Source of the DNA: a virus
IMG/VR virus record: IMGVR_UViG_3300048016_000100
Location: 1 to 42,160 of that record
Strand: one strand, 5' to 3'
Length of the DNA: 42,160 nucleotides
Shown here: positions 1-7,421 of the stretch, one piece after another
How the letters are laid out: each line of letters opens with the position of its first letter
Position numbering within the stretch: the first letter of the stretch is position 1
The notes under the pieces: model-generated
Told to the model about the DNA's origin: nothing
Database searches by the model: none
What the model saw: only the letters and a program-made list of their open reading frames with translations
Program-made: the position numbers and the translations under genes

Positions 1-127
1 TATTTTAGCGAGTACTATATGGACTACATTTTTGTTATAGGTAAGCAGCCTTACTACTTCAGCGAAGGCCCTAAGCTTGACGGCACTATGTGGCTCGTAG
101 AAGTATGGCCTCAACACTTAAAAGATA
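1..127. repeat. terminal direct repeat, copy 1 (circular join)
   Basis: Bases 1-127 are identical to bases 42034-42160. The repeat lies inside coding sequence, with a reading frame open across it. The simplest reading is an assembly overlap of a circular or circularly permuted molecule rather than a biological terminal repeat, because 127 is a common maximum k-mer length in short-read assemblers. The unique genome is then 42,033 bp. A genuine short terminal redundancy cannot be excluded from sequence alone. Confidence 0.95.
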
Positions 128-165
128 AACACGCAGTTACTTATATCTGCACAGTAAAGGATTAG
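1..165 (+). CDS. hypothetical protein, 3' part (gene spans the circular join)
   Basis: The frame is open from base 1 to a TAG at 163-165. Joined across the terminal repeat to the ATG at 42022, it encodes a complete 58-residue protein rich in Tyr and aromatic residues (for example DYIFVIGKQPYYF). It belongs to a run of tightly packed small rightward genes: its start overlaps the preceding stop as ATGA, and the next gene starts 5 bases after its stop. I do not recognise the family. Only the linear cut of the circular contig makes it look truncated. Confidence 0.75.
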   Translation, partial: YFSEYYMDYIFVIGKQPYYFSEGPKLDGTMWLVEVWPQHLKDKHAVTYICTVKD

Positions 166-169
166 AAAT

Positions 170-388
170 ATGCTACAGGTAGACCGCAAAGTATCTTTAA
201 TGACCGACGCAGAGAAGTTAGACGTCGTTAAAACAGTATCGGCCCGTATATTTATTAACTTAACTAAGGAGTACGCAGCTAATACCCCCGAGGGTAACGC
301 TCGTACGGCTATAGCTAAAGCTATAGCGTACTTACGTGAACTAGAAAAACTACAGGCTGCTATTAAAAACAAAGAAGTGACGCTGTGA
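170..388 (+). CDS. hypothetical small helical protein
   Basis: A 72-residue protein starting at ATG 170, with its stop overlapping the next start as GTGA. Most of the chain looks helical and charged, ending in a Lys/Glu-rich stretch. No cysteine, membrane segment or catalytic motif is visible. Codon use (GTA for Val, TTA/CTA for Leu, GCT for Ala) matches neighbouring phage genes, which supports it over the antisense frame covering the same bases. The family is not recognised. Its place among small early-type genes suggests an accessory or regulatory role, which is inference only. Confidence 0.7.
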   Translation: MLQVDRKVSLMTDAEKLDVVKTVSARIFINLTKEYAANTPEGNARTAIAKAIAYLRELEKLQAAIKNKEVTL

Positions 389-579
389 GACCCCACGGTA
401 TCAAGATCACGCCTAAACGCCTACCCGTGAGCGCCACAGTTGACGAAGTGGTCGTTAAGCGTTTAGAAATGTTAGGTATAGATATTAAAGAGTTAATCAA
501 AGCGACATTAACAGAAGCGGCGGGGCACTATGTATGCCCTACCTGCGGGTCTCTATTGAGACCTAAAAGAAAGGTTTAA
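385..579 (+). CDS. small CcdA-like ribbon-helix-helix protein with CxxC tail
   Basis: A 64-residue protein with a GTG start translationally coupled (GTGA) to the previous gene. Residues 14-48 read as a short basic beta strand (LPVSATVD) followed by two helices, the layout of CcdA/MetJ-type ribbon-helix-helix DNA-binding proteins. A Cys-x-x-Cys (CPTCG) and a basic tail follow. Family knowledge says such folds dimerise and bind operators. One CxxC per chain would give a four-cysteine zinc site only in a dimer, which is inference. No toxin gene is adjacent, so a phage regulator is more likely than a toxin-antitoxin module. Confidence 0.65.
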   Translation: MRPHGIKITPKRLPVSATVDEVVVKRLEMLGIDIKELIKATLTEAAGHYVCPTCGSLLRPKRKV

Positions 580-581
580 GT

Positions 582-821
582 ATGTACGACGATACCCCTT
601 ACTACTTTTTTGACTGGACCGACTCAGACGATAGGGACTTAAAAGCTATAGTAAGTTTATGTGGTATACCTATGAGTAAGATTAGAGAGCTAAGAGAAGA
701 GCATTTAAAAAATAACGTAACTTTAAAAGAGCTTACTTTATTAATACCTCGGCCTACCGTATTAGGCACGAGGGTCGAGTTTAGCGACGACATAACGGCG
801 CCTCAAGTAACTAAAAACTAG
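582..821 (+). CDS. hypothetical acidic/aromatic small protein
   Basis: A 79-residue protein starting at ATG 582, two bases after the previous stop. The N terminus is rich in Asp, Tyr and Phe (DDTPYYFFDWTDSDD), followed by a Leu/Lys/Glu helical middle. There are no recognisable domains or membrane segments. Codon use matches the phage. It is the last gene before a tandem-repeat tract and a strong terminator, so it probably ends the small-gene operon that begins near 40.86 kb. Function unknown. Confidence 0.65.
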   Translation: MYDDTPYYFFDWTDSDDRDLKAIVSLCGIPMSKIRELREEHLKNNVTLKELTLLIPRPTVLGTRVEFSDDITAPQVTKN

Positions 822-878
822 ACTATGTAAAGCTTTGTAAAGCTTTGTAAAGAAGCGTAAAGTCCGAAAACTAGACTA
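814..878. repeat. 10-bp tandem repeat flanked by a 12-bp direct repeat
   Basis: GTAAAG recurs at 827, 837, 847 and 857 in strict 10-base steps. The first two units are GTAAAGCTTT and the later ones diverge. The tract is flanked by identical 12-mers AAAACTAGACTA at 814-825 and 867-878. It lies between the last small early gene and the terminator at 884. A 10-bp period matches one DNA helical turn, so a protein-binding array is possible. Replication slippage in a 3' untranslated region is the simpler alternative. Confidence 0.75.
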
Positions 879-883
879 CCCCA

Positions 884-907
884 AAGGCCCGAAAGGGCCT
901 TATTATT
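884..907 (+). terminator. rho-independent terminator with GAAA tetraloop
   Basis: A perfect 7-bp stem AAGGCCC/GGGCCTT closes a GAAA (GNRA) loop and is followed by the U-rich TATTATT. It lies after the small-gene cluster and before the genes leading to packaging, so it probably separates early from late transcription. Confidence 0.8.
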
Positions 908-912
908 AATGT

Positions 913-1131
913 GTGCAGACCGTAACTAAACTTAAAAAACGTAGTCAGGTTAAAACTAATAAAGAGCTTTCAGCTCTAAATGCCCTTCGCGAAAACCAAG
1001 ACATAGCCGACGCTATCGCCTTTTATCTCAGTCAGCCGCACCTCTCAGCGCTTCAAATACACAGACTTCGGGCGGTACTTGCCGTGCTGAGTCATGCGCC
1101 TCTAAATAAAAAACTACTTGCTTCATTGTAA
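913..1131 (+). CDS. hypothetical helical protein, weak start
   Basis: A 72-residue frame with a GTG start directly after the terminator at 884-907 and no Shine-Dalgarno sequence upstream. The protein has a basic N terminus and two or three helices (QDIADAIAFYLSQ, ALQIHRLRAVLAVL), compatible with a small DNA-binding fold. Codon use is less typical than its neighbours, with several CTC, CTG and TTG codons, so it may be a recent acquisition or not a gene. A perfect 15-bp palindrome covers its stop codon. Confidence 0.45.
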   Translation: MQTVTKLKKRSQVKTNKELSALNALRENQDIADAIAFYLSQPHLSALQIHRLRAVLAVLSHAPLNKKLLASL

Positions 1132-1140
1132 TTATTACAA
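1126..1140. promoter_or_regulatory. perfect 15-bp palindrome, candidate operator
   Basis: TTGTAATTATTACAA is a perfect dyad (7-bp arms around one T). It lies about 37 bases upstream of the strongly initiated gene at 1177 and covers the TAA stop of the preceding frame. Its size and symmetry suit a dimeric repressor site. No clear -35/-10 pair was found with it, so the role is inferred. Confidence 0.35.
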
Positions 1141-1176
1141 AACGATAACCTTTAAACAATTTAAAGGAGTCAGACT

Positions 1177-1743
1177 ATGGCTAATGAAAACGTCCAAAGA
1201 CGCCCCCAAGGCGCTCAGGCTATGAATGCTAAAGCCCCTAAAGGCAACACTAAACGTCGAAATTTTACAGGCACTAAAGAGATCATGACCGATCTTTTCA
1301 AGCTTATGCCCGCTGACGTCATTAAACATGACTCAGGCGCTACCGAAAACGCACACCCTACTAGACACGCTAACGAGTTTACACGTTGGCAACATACGCA
1401 CCCATTTCGTACGTACGATAAAAGCGGTAAGAAGCTGACTTATAGCGTACCTATCGGCGGCCACTTTCACGTTATCGAGTGGTCGGCACCCGAAGAGGAC
1501 GGCGATACCCCCGAAATTATCTCAGTAAGTGGCCCTATGGTTATGGGTATGCGCGAAGACCCCGAGACGGGACTTAAAGAGGCAGGCCCCGTACCTGCTA
1601 ATAAGTACGATAAGCATACTCACGAAGTCGAGTACTTACGCTCTTCTAAGATTATCACCTCTACCTCTAACACTGAAGCCGCAGCGGTCGTCGCTATGGT
1701 CGAAGGTAAAATAGCCCCTTTAAGCGGCGTAGTAGAGCGCTAA
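1177..1743 (+). CDS. hypothetical protein, histidine-rich beta protein
   Basis: A 188-residue protein with a strong leader (AAAGGAG seven bases before ATG) of the kind used by the coat and scaffold genes, implying high expression. The N-terminal 35 residues are basic and look disordered. The rest is beta-rich, with repeated His clusters (HTHPF, GGHFHVIEW, DKHTHEVEY) that could bind metal, as in cupin-like barrels. The family is not recognised. It opens the operon leading to terminase. A virion-associated or packaging accessory role is possible but unproven. Confidence 0.75.
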   Translation: MANENVQRRPQGAQAMNAKAPKGNTKRRNFTGTKEIMTDLFKLMPADVIKHDSGATENAHPTRHANEFTRWQHTHPFRTYDKSGKKLTYSVPIGGHFHVIEWSAPEEDGDTPEIISVSGPMVMGMREDPETGLKEAGPVPANKYDKHTHEVEYLRSSKIITSTSNTEAAAVVAMVEGKIAPLSGVVER

Positions 1744-1744
1744 T

Positions 1745-1984
1745 ATGTCAGAAGTAAAAACTACGACTAACCCCCTCGACGTACAAGTCGGGGGCGATCA
1801 CTATAAAAACATGCCTATACAGCCTATCGAGTTTACTCATAAGAATAACCTCAACTTCTGCCAAGGTAATATTATTAAGTACGTTACACGCTACAAAAAT
1901 AAGAACGGCAAAGCAGACCTAGAGAAGGCTCGGCACTATGTCGACCTCTTAATAGAGCTAGAGTACGGGTTAAAAGATGCTTAA
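1745..1984 (+). CDS. DUF3310 (SaV-like) protein
   Basis: A 79-residue protein whose residues 14-73 carry the DUF3310 signature: VGGDHYK, IQPIEF, then GNIIKYVTRYKNK, and a helix ending ARHYVDLLIEL. The family is widespread in phages of many hosts. It is sometimes labelled nucleotide kinase, but no activity is established and no P-loop is visible here. The start is one base after the previous stop, so it is translationally coupled. The length is typical for a single-domain member. Confidence 0.9.
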   Translation: MSEVKTTTNPLDVQVGGDHYKNMPIQPIEFTHKNNLNFCQGNIIKYVTRYKNKNGKADLEKARHYVDLLIELEYGLKDA

Positions 1985-2225
1985 CGAAGACACTATAAGA
2001 ACTTTAACGCCCGCTCAAGTGGCGTCGATTATGCCTTGGGGCAACCTCGAAGGCGTAGTTATATTGTGTTTAGGTAAGCGCGGCGAGCCTAATAACCTTG
2101 TCATGTCTACCGTAACTATCGAAGAGCTAAGCCTACTTACGGCTCAGCTTAACGCTCACTTAAATAGCCTACTTATGGGCTCACTCGTAGAGGACGTGCC
2201 TAATGGACCTAACACTAAAGACTAG
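1977..2225 (+). CDS. hypothetical protein
   Basis: An 82-residue protein overlapping the DUF3310 gene by 8 bases and the next gene by 23 bases. It contains a predicted beta strand (GVVILCLGK) and a helix (IEELSLLTAQLNAHLNSLL). No motif or membrane segment is convincing. Tight overlap on both sides and phage-like codon use support it as real. Function unknown. Confidence 0.65.
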   Translation: MLNEDTIRTLTPAQVASIMPWGNLEGVVILCLGKRGEPNNLVMSTVTIEELSLLTAQLNAHLNSLLMGSLVEDVPNGPNTKD

Positions 2226-2631
2226 AGTACGTACGTGGTTTGACGAGGCAGTAAGGCTCAATGTAGACTGCCCTGCTGACCTTAGAGACCGATTACTTAA
2301 CGTAAACCGCGAAAAGCACGCAAGACTAGACCTTTTCTTAGAGCGTCTTTGCCTTGAGTTCGTAGAGGCAGATAAACTATGTATGCAGCGGGGGCTACGT
2401 CTTAAAGAGAAGACTATGCAGACCACAGCCTACGACATGACCGACTTTTTTATTAAGCTATTGATAAAAGAGGCTAAGGGTATGTACGATAGCGACCTCG
2501 CGAAAGCAGCCGAAAGAGCTAAGGCCGACGCTATAGCTCAGGCCGAGGACTTTTTAAACGGCGGCAAAGATAATGTGTACGCCGAAGAGGGGCTTGTCAG
2601 TGAAGGCGAAGTTAAAATTAAAGAACTCTAA
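2203..2631 (+). CDS. hypothetical helical protein upstream of terminase
   Basis: A 142-residue protein with GAGGACG shortly before ATG 2203. It is strongly helical and charged, with an Ala/Lys/Glu run near residues 100-120 (DLAKAAERAKADAIAQAEDF) suggesting a coiled coil, and an acidic C terminus. It overlaps the small terminase gene by 32 bases. Its position suggests a packaging or early virion-assembly helper, but the family is not recognised. Confidence 0.7.
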   Translation: MDLTLKTRVRTWFDEAVRLNVDCPADLRDRLLNVNREKHARLDLFLERLCLEFVEADKLCMQRGLRLKEKTMQTTAYDMTDFFIKLLIKEAKGMYDSDLAKAAERAKADAIAQAEDFLNGGKDNVYAEEGLVSEGEVKIKEL

Positions 2632-3130
2632 AAAACCTAAAAAGAAGGTTAAGCCCTTAAAGCCTGACCTCGCACCTAATAAAGAAGCGCAAAGCGGCGA
2701 GCTACTAGACCCTGAGCAGCCGCTTTTTTACTATGGACCGCCGCCTGCTTTGAAGGCGCTCTATAAAACTAATACGGGCTTCGACGTTACTTTTCATCCT
2801 GTAGACTTACTCTTACAGCTACAAAACGGCCACAGTCCTGACGAGATAGCGGCCTCTTGGGGCATAAGCTCGAACACATTAACTCAGTGGTGCGATATGT
2901 ACCCCGAGTTAGCCGAAGCGAAAGCCTGCGGCGCTACTGCGTTTTCGGCATATTGGAAGCGTGCGCTACGTATGTCGGCCTTTGGTCAACTAAAAACCGT
3001 TAAAGAAAACTCTCTATTTAAGATATTAGATAATCAAGTAGGCTTTGCAAGTGACGGCGGCGGCCATGAGTTCGCCGATATTCAAGGCGCCGACCTGACT
3101 TTTGTTGACGCTAACGGCGACGAGATATAG
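2600..3130 (+). CDS. terS: terminase small subunit (putative)
   Basis: About 176 residues from GTG 2600, chosen because AGAGGGG lies 7 bases upstream; an ATG at 2573 in the same frame lacks a ribosome site. A basic Lys/Pro N-terminal arm of about 35 residues precedes a helix-turn-helix near residues 80-110 (SPDEIAASWGISSNTLTQWC), as in TerS DNA-binding domains. A helical segment and an acidic C terminus follow. TerS recognises phage DNA at the packaging site and regulates the large subunit. Position directly upstream of terL supports the call. TerS proteins are poorly conserved, so this rests on the HTH and context. Confidence 0.75.
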   Translation: MKAKLKLKNSKKPKKKVKPLKPDLAPNKEAQSGELLDPEQPLFYYGPPPALKALYKTNTGFDVTFHPVDLLLQLQNGHSPDEIAASWGISSNTLTQWCDMYPELAEAKACGATAFSAYWKRALRMSAFGQLKTVKENSLFKILDNQVGFASDGGGHEFADIQGADLTFVDANGDEI

Positions 3131-3146
3131 TTATGTGTTATACGTT

Positions 3147-3205
3147 CACGGTAGCCCTTTTAGTATGTGTAAAATTAAAAATAATCCTACTAAGGCGCTA
3201 CCGTG
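3147..3205 (+). promoter_or_regulatory. hairpin enclosing the terL ribosome site and start
   Basis: CACGGTAGC at 3147 is the exact complement of GCTACCGTG at 3197-3205. Pairing continues inward (CCTTTTAGTA against TACTAAGG) with small bulges, leaving an A/T-rich loop of about 22 bases. The right arm contains the AAGG ribosome site and ends with the GTG start codon of terL. In mRNA this would hide the start, limiting TerL synthesis or coupling it to another factor. A DNA role, such as a packaging recognition element between terS and terL, is an alternative. Confidence 0.6.
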
Positions 3206-4456
3206 CAACACTTTAAGCTTAAGTACGTACCTAATAAGCATCAGGCCGACTTTCATTCAGACAACGTAAGCCGTTTTTTACACCTCTCAACGGGCTTCGG
3301 GGGCGGTAAAACGTACTCTTTAGCTATGAAAATGCTAAAGCTCTCTATACTTAATAAGAACATGGCGGGGGGCTTAGTCGTCGTCGATTACCCCGAGTTT
3401 AAAAAAGATATCTTGCCCGAGTTCGAGAACATTTTAGAGGCTAATCGTATACCCTTTCGCTTTCATCAAACTGAAAAGTGGTTTAAATTTCCTTGGTCAA
3501 GTGCAAAGCTCTACGTCGTAAGTGCTGAGAAGCCCATACGTGGCCCTAACTGGGCGTATTGTGGCTTTAACGAGGTCACTTTAATACCTTTACTACGTTA
3601 TAAAGAAGGCATAGGCCGCGTACGTATCAAGGGCGCAAAGTGCCCGCAGATTATCTCTAGCGGTACGCCCGAGGGCCATATCTCAGAGTACTACGAGTAC
3701 ATGATAGAAAACCCGCCGAAGGGCTTTCGTATTATCTACGGCTCGACCGACGATAACTTACACAACCTAGGCGACTTCTATATAGATAACTTAGAAGCGT
3801 CGTACGACGTTAAAATGCTAGAGGCGTACAGACGTGGCCTATGGGTTAATATGAGCGAGAGTCTATTTTATTACTCATACGACCCGCTTAAAAACCATGA
3901 CGACACTTTAAAACTAAACGACTTTACTCAGTTTCATATCTCTATGGACTTTAACGTAGACCCCTTCTGCGCGACGATATGGGGCTACGACGGCTATAGT
4001 CTCGCGGGCCTTTCAGAGATAGAGCTAAAGGGTAAGCAGGGCTACTCGACTAATAATATGGTAGAGGCTATGCAGGCCCGAGGCTTTTACCCGCATAATA
4101 CGATTATCTACCCCGACCCTGCGGGTAAAGCTCGCTCGACTAAAGGCTTACCCGATATCACAGTATTACGTAATGCAGGGTATGAGACGCGCTTTAGACC
4201 TGCGGCGCCTGACTTTAGAAAGCGTCAGCTTAATGTGAACAACCTGCTCGATAAAGGTATGATTAAGTTTAATTCTTTGACGTGTAAGGGCATAAGAAAA
4301 GACTTTGTAGGGGTAGAGCAAGATAAAATAACCCTAGAAAAGCTCAAAGATAACCCCAACTTGACGCATTACTCTGACGGGTTAGACTATATGTGCGATA
4401 TCTTATTCCCTTTCAGCGGCAACGCTAAAGGCACTTTACAAACTACTATCCGATAA
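3203..4456 (+). CDS. terL: terminase large subunit (packaging ATPase-nuclease)
   Basis: A 417-residue motor that pumps DNA into the prohead and cuts concatemers. The N-terminal ATPase has Walker A GFGGGKT (31-37), a Walker B-like strand ending GFNE with Glu124, and coupling motif SSGTPEG (152-158). The C-terminal RNase H-like nuclease has Asp249 (SMDFNVDP), Asp305 (YPDPAG) and Asp392/Asp395 (SDGLDY). The Walker B carries Asn-Glu in place of Asp-Glu. Length is typical. The GTG start sits at the base of a hairpin. It follows terS and precedes portal, the usual packaging order. Headful or cos packaging cannot be decided from the sequence. Confidence 0.95.
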   Translation: MQHFKLKYVPNKHQADFHSDNVSRFLHLSTGFGGGKTYSLAMKMLKLSILNKNMAGGLVVVDYPEFKKDILPEFENILEANRIPFRFHQTEKWFKFPWSSAKLYVVSAEKPIRGPNWAYCGFNEVTLIPLLRYKEGIGRVRIKGAKCPQIISSGTPEGHISEYYEYMIENPPKGFRIIYGSTDDNLHNLGDFYIDNLEASYDVKMLEAYRRGLWVNMSESLFYYSYDPLKNHDDTLKLNDFTQFHISMDFNVDPFCATIWGYDGYSLAGLSEIELKGKQGYSTNNMVEAMQARGFYPHNTIIYPDPAGKARSTKGLPDITVLRNAGYETRFRPAAPDFRKRQLNVNNLLDKGMIKFNSLTCKGIRKDFVGVEQDKITLEKLKDNPNLTHYSDGLDYMCDILFPFSGNAKGTLQTTIR

Positions 4457-4465
4457 GGGGCTACT

Positions 4466-6235
4466 ATGAAGCTTACACGCGAGTCAGACATTTTAGATAT
4501 TAATAAGCGGGCTAAAATCATTCAAGAGATCGAAGGTCAAGAGAATAGAGCACGTAAGTACGAAGCGTATAAGCGCTATCAGTGCTATAAGGATATGACT
4601 AATCACTACGTACTGAGTTACTTACTTCGTCAGTTCGAGTCTAACACTGTAAACGAAATGCGTTACGCTCTAAGTAACATTAGCTTCGTACGTAAGGTCG
4701 TCGATAAGCTCGCTCGGGTTTACTCTAACGGCGTCGAGCGCATTATCTCAGACGACGAAGAGTCTACTAAAAAACTTAAAGAGATCGAAAAGCTTTTTAA
4801 ATTAACTGAGACAATGAAGACGACTAACCGCTTTCTGAAGCTTCAGAAAAACGTAGACGTTTTCGTAAAACCCTACCCTTGCTACGAGGGTACAAGTACA
4901 GTACCTAAGTATAAAATTAACCTAGAGACGCTACAGCCGTACCTCTATGACGCTATTGAGTCCGAGTACGACCGTACAAAGCCTATCGCTGTAGTCCTAT
5001 CAGATTACACACATCCGAGTACTGACCTAGCTGACCTCGATAGTCGTAACTCTAAAGTGCCACTCGTTACACCTTTAGGCTCAGTACGTGCCGACAATGT
5101 CGACCAGACTATCGCTAACAGCCCCGAAGACAAGGGCGCTAATCAGTCTAATAAGCAGTATGTTTTCTGGTCTAAGTCGTATCACTTCACGACTGACTCA
5201 GGCGGTAACATCTTACCTAACGACAAGGGCGAAAAGCGTAACGATAACGCTCTAAAGTCTTTTAATCATATTAATTTCGCTATCGACCAAGACGGCTCTT
5301 TCTGGGCTAAAGGCGGTAACGACTTAATCGACGGCGCGATCTTACTTAACGCGGTAATTACCCACACGACACACGTAGGAGTTACTCAAGGTTACGGTCA
5401 GTTTTATATGACGGGCGAAAACTTACCTCGCGTAATTAAAGTCGGCGTTACCAAGTCTATACTTGTGGAGTACAAAGGGTCTGAGCAGCAGGCCAAGCCC
5501 GAACTGGGCTTCTTATCGGCTAACCCACAGTTAGACGCTTTAAGATCACTTATCGAAATGTATATCGCTCTTTATCTTACGACTAATAACTTAAGTACGT
5601 CGGGCGTAAGTACGCAGCTTAACGGCTCTCAGAGTATCGCGTCAGGTATCGCGTTACTTTTAGATATGGCTGAGTCATTAGAGGACGTTCACGACCAAAG
5701 ACAAGTCTTTATCGACAATGAAGTACATATTGTGAAGGCCATTAACGAGACGCTAAAAGCCTATGGTAATAACCTAGCAGAGGAGTACAGAGACTTAGTT
5801 TTACCTGACGGCTTTGAAAAGAATTACGTCGTCAAGTTTAACGACGCCACTCCTATTATGACCGAAAAAGAAAAGCTCGAAGTATTAAAAATGCGTAAGG
5901 ACATGGGCCTAGATACTCGTATCGGCATGATTATGCGCGACGACCCAAGTCTTAACGAAGAGCAGGCAGCGGTAAAACTTTTAAAGCTTATCGAACAAGA
6001 GATCGAAGAGACTATGTTATCTATGAAGGCACGTACCGAGGCGGGCTTAGACGTTAATGTGGACGCTGACGGTAACCCTATCGACCCTAACGCCCCGCCT
6101 GAGTTAGACGCTGAAGGTAACCCTATCGACCCGAAAGCTGACCCTAATACGCCCTCGCCCGCGAAAGACCCTAAAGTAGCCCCTAAAGCTAAAAAGGCCC
6201 CTAAAAAAGTACCTAAAAAACCCGTTAAGGAGTAA
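4466..6235 (+). CDS. portal protein
   Basis: A 589-residue protein directly after terL. The N-terminal third is helical and ends in the portal-like VDKLARVYSNGVER. A central alpha/beta region and a long helical stem-like region follow. The last 60 residues are an Asp/Pro then Lys/Pro tail with a repeated NPIDP motif. As a dodecamer it would form the DNA channel and the docking site for TerL and the connectors. The call rests on gene order, length and N-terminal resemblance to SPP1 gp6-type portals. The repetitive tail is probably disordered. Confidence 0.85.
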   Translation: MKLTRESDILDINKRAKIIQEIEGQENRARKYEAYKRYQCYKDMTNHYVLSYLLRQFESNTVNEMRYALSNISFVRKVVDKLARVYSNGVERIISDDEESTKKLKEIEKLFKLTETMKTTNRFLKLQKNVDVFVKPYPCYEGTSTVPKYKINLETLQPYLYDAIESEYDRTKPIAVVLSDYTHPSTDLADLDSRNSKVPLVTPLGSVRADNVDQTIANSPEDKGANQSNKQYVFWSKSYHFTTDSGGNILPNDKGEKRNDNALKSFNHINFAIDQDGSFWAKGGNDLIDGAILLNAVITHTTHVGVTQGYGQFYMTGENLPRVIKVGVTKSILVEYKGSEQQAKPELGFLSANPQLDALRSLIEMYIALYLTTNNLSTSGVSTQLNGSQSIASGIALLLDMAESLEDVHDQRQVFIDNEVHIVKAINETLKAYGNNLAEEYRDLVLPDGFEKNYVVKFNDATPIMTEKEKLEVLKMRKDMGLDTRIGMIMRDDPSLNEEQAAVKLLKLIEQEIEETMLSMKARTEAGLDVNVDADGNPIDPNAPPELDAEGNPIDPKADPNTPSPAKDPKVAPKAKKAPKKVPKKPVKE

Positions 6236-6243
6236 GTACGTAC

Positions 6244-6897
6244 GTGAAAGTATTCAGTAAGACCACAGACAAGAGCGAGACTTCGGTAGATTTAGACCTT
6301 TTCGACGGTCAGAAACTGCCGAAGCGAGTTAAAAAGCTCGTTAACGAAGCCGTAGGCGAGTATCTTGTCGAGCAGACTCTTATCAGTATCGAACAAGAGC
6401 GAAGCCCTGTAGCAGGGCAAGGTAGCTTTGCGCCCCTCTCAGGTACGTATAAGAAGCTAAAAAAGCGCGAGGTAGGTAACTCTAGACCTAATTTAGAGGC
6501 TAACGGCGATATGAAAGATCAACTAGACTTTACTGCTACCGACGTACTTACTATAGGCGTCTTCGGCGACCGAGCAGGCGCCGCCGACGGCCATAATCAT
6601 CTATCGAATAAGACGCCGAGAATACCTAAACGTCAGTTTTTACCCGACGAAGGGCAGCTCTATAAGAGCGGCATAATGACCGAAGTAAAACGCATAAAAG
6701 CCGACATAATCGCCGAAGAGACTAACTTTAAGCCCTCACAATTTAAGAATGTGTATACGCCTACAGACCTCTACGCTACTTTAAGAAATATTTTAGGACT
6801 ACAGACGAGGGCCGAAATTAATTTAGCGGTCATACGTAACGCCGACCTTGAGCAGTTCTTAATCGAGCAGGGTCTATATGACCTATTGAAGTTTTAA
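6244..6897 (+). CDS. virion morphogenesis protein, gpG-like (first of a pair)
   Basis: A 217-residue protein starting at GTG 6244, with AAGGAG about 12 bases upstream. The layout resembles the Mu gpG / phage virion morphogenesis family: a helical N terminus, a central SPV...F..LS.. segment near residue 56, and a PRIPKRQFLP segment near 137-146 (the family's P-R-x-F-L/I region) followed by a long helix. Unlike the next gene, it has about 60 extra C-terminal residues, mostly helical. Such proteins act at head closure or tail attachment. It sits between portal and scaffold, so it may be a virion-internal head protein. Confidence 0.55.
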   Translation: MKVFSKTTDKSETSVDLDLFDGQKLPKRVKKLVNEAVGEYLVEQTLISIEQERSPVAGQGSFAPLSGTYKKLKKREVGNSRPNLEANGDMKDQLDFTATDVLTIGVFGDRAGAADGHNHLSNKTPRIPKRQFLPDEGQLYKSGIMTEVKRIKADIIAEETNFKPSQFKNVYTPTDLYATLRNILGLQTRAEINLAVIRNADLEQFLIEQGLYDLLKF

Positions 6898-6898
6898 T

Positions 6899-7399
6899 AT
6901 GTTTAAATTAAAAGTAAAATTACCCCTTACAGCAGACGTCATGCGAAAACTCAAAGATAACTTAGTCGACGACGAGTTAGTTAACCGCGTACGTACTGAA
7001 GTAATCGAGCAGACTATACTACCTCTTATCGCTTCGGGTACGAGCCCCGTCGATACTAATACGGGCTCTAGACGTTTCACTAAATACAAAGACGCTAAGG
7101 TCTACCCCGCAGATAGAAAGTCTAAGACGCCCGTTAACTTAAACCTCACGGGCGTTATGCTCTCTTGGTACAGGGCCTATGCTATCGGTAAGAATATCTT
7201 ACGCATGGGCATACCCTCGTACGCACCTCAAGCCGTAAAAGACCGCGCCGAAGGTAATAATGTGGGTACTGAAGGCGGCGTACCTGCTAGGCGTTTCATA
7301 CCTTTAAAAGGCGAGAGCTTTAAAATTAGCGTCATGCGTCGATTGAAAAACATTTACGCGGCTAAAATAGCCCGCATACTATCTACTAAAAAACGATAA
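6899..7399 (+). CDS. virion morphogenesis protein, gpG-like (second of a pair)
   Basis: A 166-residue protein, one base after the preceding stop. It shares the arrangement of its upstream neighbour: basic helical N terminus, a SPV segment followed by a Lys/Tyr stretch, an LTGVMLSWYRAY segment, and VPARRFIPL before a C-terminal basic helix. The pair looks like an old tandem duplication, or two family members. The basic C terminus (KNIYAAKIARILSTKKR) could contact DNA. Head-neck or tail-completion function is inferred from family resemblance. Confidence 0.55.
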   Translation: MFKLKVKLPLTADVMRKLKDNLVDDELVNRVRTEVIEQTILPLIASGTSPVDTNTGSRRFTKYKDAKVYPADRKSKTPVNLNLTGVMLSWYRAYAIGKNILRMGIPSYAPQAVKDRAEGNNVGTEGGVPARRFIPLKGESFKISVMRRLKNIYAAKIARILSTKKR

Positions 7400-7421
7400 C
7401 CCATAACTAAGGAGTCAGACT

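Noticed and set aside
1-127. True terminal repeat used for packaging
   Set aside because: The length equals a common assembler k-mer and the repeat is ordinary coding sequence; an assembly overlap is simpler, though not fully excluded.
118-396. Antisense 92-residue frame over the first small genes
   Set aside because: Codon use is unlike the phage, and the plus-strand genes have overlapping coupled starts.
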